Part shown: piece by piece, positions 1 to 4,697 of the stretch | Layout of the letters: each line of letters begins with the position of its first letter | How positions within the stretch are numbered: position 1 is the first letter of the stretch | Source of the DNA: CSP1-4 sp036559965 | GTDB lineage: Bacteria; Chloroflexota; Limnocylindria; Limnocylindrales; CSP1-4 | Direction of reading: 5' to 3' | NCBI GenBank assembly: GCA_036559965.1 | Contig: DATBSD010000014.1 | Span: forward strand, 1 to 10,691 | DNA length: 10,691 bases | Program-made: the position numbers and the translations under genes | Notes under the pieces: generated by a model | Seen by the model: only the letters and a program-made list of their open reading frames with translations | What the model was told of the DNA's origin: nothing | Databases searched by the model: none

Positions 1-167
1 GTCGCGTCCGCGAGGTCCGTTCGCAGGTCGGCCGCGACGATGCCGCGCGGCGGGCTGCCAAGGATCGCCGACCCAGCGACGATGGGCAGCAGCAAGACGA
101 CGAGCACGATGAGCACTCGGGCCACGCTGGATCGCGCGGGACGTGGGAGCCGATCGGTGCCGTGCAT
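1..167 (-). CDS. Partial secreted or membrane-anchored protein, N-terminus only
   Basis: Reading the minus strand from the ATG at 167-165 gives 55 codons that leave the window at base 1 without a stop. The N-terminus is short and basic (MHGTDRLPRPARSS), followed by a strongly hydrophobic stretch at about residues 16-38 (VARVLIVLVVLLLPIVAG). It then turns polar (SPPRGIVAADLRTDLADA). This is the layout of a signal peptide or a single N-terminal membrane anchor. There is no lipobox cysteine in the visible part. The start is supported by a GAGG ribosome-binding site (minus strand, bases 179-176) eight bases upstream, with a TATAGC box further up. The visible part is too short to name a family. 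It is on the same strand as the Fe-S carrier gene but separated by 164 bases that contain a hairpin, so it is probably a separate transcription unit. Confidence 0.6.
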   Translation of the reverse strand, partial: MHGTDRLPRPARSSVARVLIVLVVLLLPIVAGSAILGSPPRGIVAADLRTDLADA

Positions 168-188
168 GCCGCCAGCCTCGACGACCCC

Positions 189-194
189 GCTATA
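189..194 (-). promoter_or_regulatory. Possible -10 box of the truncated left-edge gene
   Basis: The minus strand reads TATAGC here, 21 bases before the ATG at 167. A transcript starting about seven bases downstream would have a leader of about 15 bases carrying the GAGG site at 179-176. No convincing -35 hexamer lies 16-18 bases upstream, so this is a weak call. Confidence 0.25.
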
Positions 195-269
195 GAGGCG
201 CTTGAGACGTCACCTCCCACCGCACGACAGGCCTCAGGAGGTCGGGTCGATCTCGGCCAGGAATCGATC

Positions 270-295
270 GAGCCGCCGGGTGGTCCCGACGGCTC
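270..295 (-). terminator. Hairpin downstream of the Fe-S carrier gene, probable terminator
   Basis: On the minus strand this reads GAGCCG-T-CGGG-ACCA-CCCG-G-CGGCTC. The RNA would form an 11-base-pair stem with a four-base loop, in which the single non-Watson-Crick position is a U-G wobble. On the plus strand the same position is a C-A mismatch, so the uninterrupted stem forms only in RNA read from the minus strand, the direction of the gene ending at 332. It begins 36 bases after that stop codon. What follows (GATCGATTCC) is not a proper U-tract. It may be a terminator of the U-poor kind or a 3'-end stabilising stem. Confidence 0.5.
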
Positions 296-331
296 GTGAG
301 GTGGCTGGGGGCTGTCAGGCAGCCATGGGGG

Positions 332-748
332 TCAGTGGGAGCAGCCGCCGGGGCTGCCGGCCGACTCCTCGGTCCGGAAGCTGCTGCCGCAGCCGCAGGC
401 CGAGACGGCGTTCGGGTTGTTGACGGTGAAGCCGGCGCCCATGAGCGTGTCGACGTAGTCGATCTCCGAGCCTGTCAGGTACTGCGTGCTCGACTGGTCG
501 ACGTAGACGCGGACCCCGTTGCTCTCGATAGTCACGTCCTCGTTGGTCGGCTGGTCCTCGAGCATCATCCCGTAGCGGTATCCCGAGCAGCCACCCGAGT
601 AGACGTACACGCGCAGCCCGATGGCCGGGTTCGTCTCTTCGGCGGTCAGCTCGCGCAACTTTCCGGCGGCCGCGTCCGATAGATGGACGAGCGTCTCGGC
701 GCTGGGCGCTGGCGGAGGGCTGAGCGGCTGGGGCTCGGTGTTCAGCAT
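332..748 (-). CDS. erpA: A-type iron-sulfur cluster carrier (ErpA/IscA/HesB family)
   Basis: The 138-residue product carries the single HesB/IscA domain at about residues 18-124. It would pass [2Fe-2S] or [4Fe-4S] clusters from a scaffold to apo-enzymes in the cytoplasm. The three cluster-ligand cysteines of the family are present: Cys54 in YSGGCSGYRYG, and Cys118 and Cys120 in ACGCGSSF. The spacing and the NPNAVSACGCGSSF ending are typical. Two parts differ from the compact enterobacterial proteins: a proline-rich N-terminus (TEPQPLSPPPAPS) and a C-terminal tail with an extra cysteine, Cys136, in SPGGCSH. The ATG at 748 was chosen because the domain begins shortly after it and a promoter ends just upstream. 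The open frame continues to 928, but that extension is low-complexity and would cross the promoter. The nearest Shine-Dalgarno match (GAGG) is 12 bases upstream, which is long. ErpA versus IscA cannot be separated from sequence alone. No isc or suf genes are beside it. The RACo ferredoxin at the right edge is one local Fe-S client. Confidence 0.9.
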   Translation of the reverse strand: MLNTEPQPLSPPPAPSAETLVHLSDAAAGKLRELTAEETNPAIGLRVYVYSGGCSGYRYGMMLEDQPTNEDVTIESNGVRVYVDQSSTQYLTGSEIDYVDTLMGAGFTVNNPNAVSACGCGSSFRTEESAGSPGGCSH

Positions 749-795
749 CGGGCTTGGGGTCCTCGTGACGTCGCGTTGCTTGCGTGCGCTCGACC

Positions 796-824
796 ATCGT
801 ACGCACGTCAACCAATCCTGACAA
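796..824 (-). promoter_or_regulatory. Sigma70-type promoter of the Fe-S carrier gene
   Basis: The minus strand reads TTGTCA (824-819), a 17-base spacer, then TACGAT (801-796). These match the -35 consensus at five of six positions and the -10 at four of six, with ideal spacing. Transcription would start near 789, giving a leader of about 41 bases before the ATG at 748. The site lies in the 191-base gap between this gene and the divergent lipoprotein gene. Confidence 0.55.
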
Positions 825-928
825 GCACCCCGGTCGTCGTCACGTCCCCCGAAGGTCCCGGCAGCAAGATCCGGGTGGCGTAACGTACGGCGGCAGGCGG
901 ACGTCCCAGCGTCCGACGGACCTACCAC

Positions 929-932
929 GAGG
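929..932 (+). promoter_or_regulatory. Ribosome-binding site that sets the lipoprotein start
   Basis: GAGG lies seven bases before the ATG at 940. It decides between this ATG and the in-frame GTG at 784. The later start puts a lipoprotein signal peptide exactly at the N-terminus. Confidence 0.6.
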
Positions 933-939
933 TCACCGC

Positions 940-2934
940 ATGCGGTCCTTGCGAGTATCGGCGGCGGCGATCGTCGTCGGTGCGCTCATCGTCGGCTGCG
1001 GACCGGCCGCGACCCCGTCCTCACCGATCACGGCGTCGCCATCGGCGTCGGTTGTGGCGTCCCCGGCCGCAGACCCGTCGCCGTCACCGTCGCCCTCGGC
1101 AGTCGAAGCCATGAACCATGCGATCGGCGCCGGATACGAGCACACCTGTGCGCTGACCGATGCCGGCGGCGTCACGTGCTGGGGCTCCAACGCGGAGGGT
1201 CAGCTGGGGAACGGGTCGAGCGCCGATACGCACGCCCCCGGCGTGGTCGACGTCTCGGGGCTCGAGCGCGGCGTCAGCGCCATCGCTGCCGGCGGCTTCC
1301 ACAGTTGTGCGCTGACGAGCGCTGGTGGCGTGAAGTGCTGGGGCTCCAACGAGTACGGCCAGCTCGGCGATGCCACGACGACGTCAAGCGCTGTGCCGGT
1401 CGATGTCGCGGCGCTCGCGAGCGGCGTCGCCGAGATCTCCGTCGGCTGGGCCCACACGTGCGCGTCGATGACCACGGGTGGGGTCAAATGCTGGGGCCAC
1501 AATGCCTTCGGCGGTCTGGGCGATGGCACGAGGACCGACAGCAGCACGCCGGTCGCTGTCTCGGGCCTCTCGAGCGGGGTCACGGCGATCGCCGCGGGTG
1601 GCCTGCACACATGCGCGCTGATGAGCGATGACCGTGTCCTGTGCTGGGGAGATGGCCAGTCGGACGACCCGGATGTCGGGTTCAGCCTGATCCCGGTCGA
1701 TGCCAAGGGCCCAGCGGGGGGCTTCGCCGCCATCGTGGCGGGCGGCGACCGGACCTGTGGGCTCACGAGCGACGGTAGGGTCCTGTGCTCGGGCCCCGAC
1801 GCCGCGACGCCCGGCGATAGCGTGGCCGACCGATGGGTCGGGCGTGACGTCTCGAGCCTGGGCGGCGCTGCCGCGATCTCCATGGGCGAACAGGGGCTCT
1901 GCGCGATCACGAACGCCGGCGGCGTGGCGTGTTGGGAGGGGTCCGAGACCGCGGTCCAAGTGCCCGGTCTGGCGAGCGGTGTCCGCGGCATCGCGGTGGG
2001 TGGCAGACATGCCTGCGCTCTCGACGGCGACGGAGCTGGCGCCTGCTGGGGGTCCAACGTCCAGGGACAGCTCGGCGTTGCCATGCGCTGCAGCAGCACG
2101 AGCATCCCGGTCGATCTGTTCCTGGACGGCAGCCCAGCGCCAACGCCAGCCAGCAACGAGCCGGGCAGCCCGCCGGCCGGCCCCCTCGATCACGCGACCG
2201 GTGCCACGGATGTCGTGCTCCGATTCGACCGCGGCCCCGACGTCGCGGTCGGTGACCTGGTAGGTGAGCTCTTCCAGCCAGGGCCGGAATTCACGCTCTA
2301 CGGCGACGGCACGGTCATCTACCGGAACGATCGTGCGCCCCGCCCACCGTCGGTCGACGGGATCACCCGCGGCCGGCCGTTCAGGATCGCTCACCTCGCG
2401 GAGGACCAGATCCAGTCGCTCCTGCGGTTCGCCCTCGATGCGGGTGGCCTGTGGGACGCCTGCGAGCGGTATGAAGCGGTCGACACCGACGTCTCAAGCT
2501 CCGACGTCTTCACCATCCGCGCCGGCGGTCTCGACAAGCGCGTCGAGGATCTGGCCGGCTCGTTCGAGCCGCTCACCACGCACCTCCGCCGATTCGCGCG
2601 AAGCGGGATCCCGACGACGACATGGACGCCCGACAGCTACTGGGGCAACCTGCTCGACTCCAGCATCTTCGCCTTCATCGGAGACGGCGTGGTGCCTGGG
2701 TTGGTCGACGATGACATCGCGCCATGGCCGTGGCCAGGCGTGGCGCCGGCCGACTTTGCTGGTCTGGCGGAGCTCCAGTCGGGGCGCCGGGTCATGTCGG
2801 CCGACGAGGCTGCCGCGCTCGGCCTCTCGGACAAGGGCGGCGTGGTCCAGCGGGTCTACCTGCGCGGACCGGACGGCAAGGCGATCTACTACTTCTCGCT
2901 CTGGCCGAGGTCCCTCGACGAGGGCGGACCCTAG
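940..2934 (+). CDS. RCC1-repeat seven-bladed propeller lipoprotein with uncharacterised C-terminal domain
   Basis: The product is 664 residues. Residues 1-20 are a lipoprotein signal peptide: basic start, hydrophobic core AAAIVVGALIVG, and lipobox ending at Cys20 (LIVGC). The mature protein should be lipid-anchored outside the membrane. A Pro/Ser/Ala linker (21-57) leads to seven RCC1-type repeats of about 50 residues (about 62-390). Each follows the pattern 'I..GG.HTCAL...GGV.CWG'. Every repeat holds two cysteines exactly C-x9-C apart, for example Cys70/Cys80 and Cys123/Cys133, which suggests one disulfide per blade in the oxidising exterior. A second Pro-rich linker (about 397-424) precedes a domain at 425-664. 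That domain contains EFTLYGDGTVIYRND, an alpha-helical AEDQIQSLLRFALDAGGLW segment, and a GGVVQRVYLRGPDGKAIYYF segment near the end. From memory, similar 'LYGDGTVI' domains occur in uncharacterised actinobacterial and Chloroflexota exported proteins. RCC1 propellers in bacteria usually bind proteins or surfaces. No catalytic motif is visible. A role in sensing or adhesion is inference. Confidence 0.88.
   Translation: MRSLRVSAAAIVVGALIVGCGPAATPSSPITASPSASVVASPAADPSPSPSPSAVEAMNHAIGAGYEHTCALTDAGGVTCWGSNAEGQLGNGSSADTHAPGVVDVSGLERGVSAIAAGGFHSCALTSAGGVKCWGSNEYGQLGDATTTSSAVPVDVAALASGVAEISVGWAHTCASMTTGGVKCWGHNAFGGLGDGTRTDSSTPVAVSGLSSGVTAIAAGGLHTCALMSDDRVLCWGDGQSDDPDVGFSLIPVDAKGPAGGFAAIVAGGDRTCGLTSDGRVLCSGPDAATPGDSVADRWVGRDVSSLGGAAAISMGEQGLCAITNAGGVACWEGSETAVQVPGLASGVRGIAVGGRHACALDGDGAGACWGSNVQGQLGVAMRCSSTSIPVDLFLDGSPAPTPASNEPGSPPAGPLDHATGATDVVLRFDRGPDVAVGDLVGELFQPGPEFTLYGDGTVIYRNDRAPRPPSVDGITRGRPFRIAHLAEDQIQSLLRFALDAGGLWDACERYEAVDTDVSSSDVFTIRAGGLDKRVEDLAGSFEPLTTHLRRFARSGIPTTTWTPDSYWGNLLDSSIFAFIGDGVVPGLVDDDIAPWPWPGVAPADFAGLAELQSGRRVMSADEAAALGLSDKGGVVQRVYLRGPDGKAIYYFSLWPRSLDEGGP
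1123..2110 (+). repeat. Seven tandem RCC1-type coding repeats
   Basis: This stretch encodes the propeller of the lipoprotein. Repeat units are about 120-160 bases and encode the 'GG.HTCAL...GGV.CWG' core. Blades 1, 2, 3 and 7 best keep the 'CWG.N..G.LG' end. Blades 4-6 are degenerate there: blade 5 has CSG and blade 6 has CWE. A 16-base identity between blades 1 and 2 (TGCTGGGGCTCCAACG at 1177-1192 and 1336-1351), and a near copy in blade 7, indicate growth by internal duplication followed by divergence. Confidence 0.8.
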
Positions 2935-2981
2935 GACCGCCCATCGACGCCGGCGTGGGCTCGCCGCCCAGACCAGCCGCA

Positions 2982-2987
2982 TACAAT
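2982..2987 (+). promoter_or_regulatory. -10 box for a leaderless partner-switch operon
   Basis: TACAAT (five of six to TATAAT) ends nine bases before the kinase ATG at 2997. Transcription would therefore start at or within a few bases of the start codon. No Shine-Dalgarno sequence precedes this ATG, and no -35 hexamer is recognisable 16-18 bases upstream. This matches the TANNNT arrangement known for leaderless genes in Actinobacteria and Deinococcus. Confidence 0.55.
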
Positions 2988-2996
2988 CGCCGTCCG

Positions 2997-3449
2997 ATGA
3001 TCGCCGCCACGTCGCTCCTGCTGCCCCAGGCCGACCTGGTCGATCTGGCCACTATCCGGGCGTTCGTGCGGGAGGCTGCGCTCGCGCGCGGCATGGCAGG
3101 GCCCGGGGTCGACGATGTGGTGCTCGTCGCCGACGAGCTGGCCACGAACATCATCCGTCACGGGTACGGTGGTCGGCCCGGCCCCGTCGACGTGGCGGTC
3201 GCCGGCGACAGCACTGCGTTCATCATGACCCTGCGCGACAGGGCGCCGGAGTTCGACCCCACCACACGTCCAGCGCCGGACCTCGACGTCCCGCTCGAGC
3301 GACGGCCGGTCGGTGGCATGGGCATCCATCTCATCCGCCTGTGCATCGATGGCATGGAGCATCGATCGCGGCCGGACGGCGGCAACGAGTTGGTCGTCAC
3401 ACTGAGCTTGAATGGGAAGGGAGACGTCGGCCATGCAGACCACCGTTGA
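2997..3449 (+). CDS. RsbW/SpoIIAB-type anti-sigma factor serine kinase (HATPase_c_2)
   Basis: This 150-residue protein is a single GHKL ATPase domain of the RsbW/SpoIIAB type. It would bind a sigma factor or other target and phosphorylate its STAS antagonist. The N box is VADELATNIIRHGYGG, with Glu47 as the expected general base and Asn51 as the magnesium ligand. The G1 region is LRDRAPEFDP, with Asp81 as the adenine-binding aspartate; Ala83 replaces the usual glycine. The G2 region is PVGGMGIHLIR (104-114). A terminal strand, ELVVTLSL, completes the fold. There is no transmembrane or sensor domain. The ATG at 2997 is preferred because the domain begins immediately after it and a TACAAT box lies just upstream; longer in-frame starts lie inside the lipoprotein gene. 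It follows the lipoprotein stop by 62 bases and overlaps the STAS gene by 17 bases, so the two are probably translationally coupled. The regulated target is unknown, since no sigma factor is in the window. Confidence 0.87.
   Translation: MIAATSLLLPQADLVDLATIRAFVREAALARGMAGPGVDDVVLVADELATNIIRHGYGGRPGPVDVAVAGDSTAFIMTLRDRAPEFDPTTRPAPDLDVPLERRPVGGMGIHLIRLCIDGMEHRSRPDGGNELVVTLSLNGKGDVGHADHR
3414..3423 (+). promoter_or_regulatory. Strong Shine-Dalgarno that sets the STAS gene start
   Basis: GGGAAGGGAG lies nine bases before the ATG at 3433 and just after another in-frame ATG at 3412. The purine run supports 3433 as the true start. It sits inside the last codons of the kinase gene. Confidence 0.65.
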
Positions 3450-3852
3450 GCGCGCCAAGGGGCGTGTCCCCGTGACCGTGCTCCGTCTCGAGGGAGACCT
3501 CGACGCGTCGAACTTCGAAGCCGTCATCGGCGAGGGCCGGCGCCTCTACGCGTCGGGCGCGCGCGACCTCCTGCTCGACCTTCGCGCGGTCCCTTACATG
3601 GGCAGCTCCGGCCTGGTCGCGTTGCACAGCCTGGCGATGATCTTCAACGGCAAGGAGCCGCCCGATCCGGAATCGGGTTGGGCTGCCCACCATGCCCTCG
3701 AGGAGGCGGTCGACGGCGGCCTCCAGCCGCACATGAAGATCGTCCTGTCCGGGTCGCCGGACTCGTCGCCGGCCCGGGTCATCCAGCGCACGGGCCTCGA
3801 TCGATTCATCGACTGCCGGACTGACGAGGCCGAGGCCATCGCCGCCTTCTGA
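3433..3852 (+). CDS. STAS-domain anti-sigma factor antagonist (RsbV/SpoIIAA-like) with an inserted loop
   Basis: The product is 139 residues with one STAS domain. Strand and turn motifs are clear: VTVLRLEGDLDASNFEAV (15-31), then RDLLLDLRAVPYMGSSGLVAL (44-64). Ser58 or Ser59 in MGSSG is the expected phospho-acceptor, by comparison with SpoIIAA and RsbV. The aspartate that usually precedes this pair (DSSG or DSTG) is Gly57 here. Between the helix after the acceptor site and the next strand lies an insert of about 30 residues (about 71-100, NGKEPPDPESGWAAHHALEE) that classical RsbV and SpoIIAA lack. The fold resumes with MKIVLSGS and a C-terminal helix. The unphosphorylated form would bind the kinase encoded just upstream and release that kinase's target. 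The start is set by a strong ribosome-binding site, and the gene overlaps the kinase by 17 bases. The phosphatase follows after 26 bases. Confidence 0.85.
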   Translation: MQTTVERAKGRVPVTVLRLEGDLDASNFEAVIGEGRRLYASGARDLLLDLRAVPYMGSSGLVALHSLAMIFNGKEPPDPESGWAAHHALEEAVDGGLQPHMKIVLSGSPDSSPARVIQRTGLDRFIDCRTDEAEAIAAF

Positions 3853-3878
3853 TCGGCCGACGGCCCGAAACGAGCGTC

Positions 3879-4697
3879 ATGTCGCCCGACCGACGCGACC
3901 TGGAGATCGCACGCCTCCAGGGTCTCCTGGATGCGGAGCGCAGTCGGTCGGCGCGCGATCTCACCTTCGCCCGTCGGATCCAGCTCAACCTCATGCCCAC
4001 GGACCTGCCCGCGCCGCCCGGCTGGCAGCTGGCCACCGCCTATCGTGCTGCGCGCACCGTGGGCGGCGACTTCTACGACGCGTACGCGCTGCCCGCGGCA
4101 GCCACGTCGGTGGGTCTGGCCGTGGCGGACGTGACCGGCAAGGGCCTGCCGGCGGCGCTGATGATGGCGTTCAGTCGGGCCGTCATGCGCTCCGCTGCGT
4201 ACAACGGCAGCGGACCGGCCGACGCTCTGCGTCGCACCAACCGCGTCCTGGTGCGCGATGCGCGGACCGGGCTGTTCCTGACCGCGCTCGTCGGCCGGCT
4301 CGACACGGCCACCGGGCGCCTGCGCTACGCCAACGCCGGTCACGAGTTCCCGCTCCTCCGCCGGAGCGGGTCACGGCGCATCCGTGAGCTGCGCGCGCCG
4401 GGCGCGATGCTGGGACTGCTCGGCACGCTCGCCGTGGCCGACCGCGTCGTGACCCTGGCACCCGGGGACCTCTTCCTCGTCTACACCGACGGCGTGACCG
4501 ATGCCCTGGCGCCCGACGGGCATCGGTTCGGCCTCGGCCGCCTCGTCGACGTCGTCGCCCAGGCGGGTGACGCGCCGGCGTCAGCGGTCGTGGCGGCCAT
4601 CGTCTCGGCGGTCGACCAGTTCGCCGGCGCGGCCGAGCAGGCCGACGACATGACGCTCCTGGCCGTCAAGCGCGCCGACCGCGATCGGGGTCGCTAG
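3879..4697 (+). CDS. SpoIIE/RsbU-type PP2C serine phosphatase
   Basis: The 272-residue protein has a short helical N-terminus (DLEIARLQGLLDAERSRSAR, residues 7-26) running into ARRIQLNLMPTDLP, the linker helix typical of RsbU/RsbP phosphatases. A complete PPM domain follows. Metal-binding motifs are GGDFYDAY (Asp64), VADVTGKGLPAALMM (Asp84), YTDGVTDA (Asp204) and QADDMTLLAV (Asp257). TGLFLTALVGRLD and RYANAGHEFPLL are also family hallmarks. It should dephosphorylate the phospho-STAS protein encoded 26 bases upstream, which releases the kinase-bound target. It has no PAS, GAF, HAMP or membrane input domain, so activation presumably comes through the N-terminal helix or a protein partner. The ATG at 3879 has only a weak purine stretch upstream (GAAACGAG). 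Its TAG stop shares bases with the TAG of the convergent ligase gene. Confidence 0.9.
   Translation: MSPDRRDLEIARLQGLLDAERSRSARDLTFARRIQLNLMPTDLPAPPGWQLATAYRAARTVGGDFYDAYALPAAATSVGLAVADVTGKGLPAALMMAFSRAVMRSAAYNGSGPADALRRTNRVLVRDARTGLFLTALVGRLDTATGRLRYANAGHEFPLLRRSGSRRIRELRAPGAMLGLLGTLAVADRVVTLAPGDLFLVYTDGVTDALAPDGHRFGLGRLVDVVAQAGDAPASAVVAAIVSAVDQFAGAAEQADDMTLLAVKRADRDRGR

Noticed and set aside
881..886. TAACGT as -10 box of the lipoprotein gene
   Set aside because: It fits TANNNT, but there is no -35 and the match is too weak to call.
784..939. Upstream GTG start extending the lipoprotein by 52 residues
   Set aside because: The extension is basic and low-complexity, overlaps the divergent promoter, and would bury the lipoprotein signal peptide. 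The ATG at 940 has a ribosome-binding site.
1200..2394. Minus-strand open frames of 318 and 336 codons under the RCC1 repeats
   Set aside because: They are antisense to the repeats and their apparent periodicity only mirrors the repeats on the other strand.
2951..2966. CGGCG/CGCCG inverted repeat after the lipoprotein gene as a terminator
   Set aside because: It has only five base pairs and no T-run, and is common by chance at this GC content.
2264..3475. 403-codon plus-strand frame spanning the lipoprotein C-terminus and the kinase
   Set aside because: It is Arg/Ser/Pro-rich and in the wrong frame for both recognised proteins, and it ignores the gene boundary at 2934-2997.
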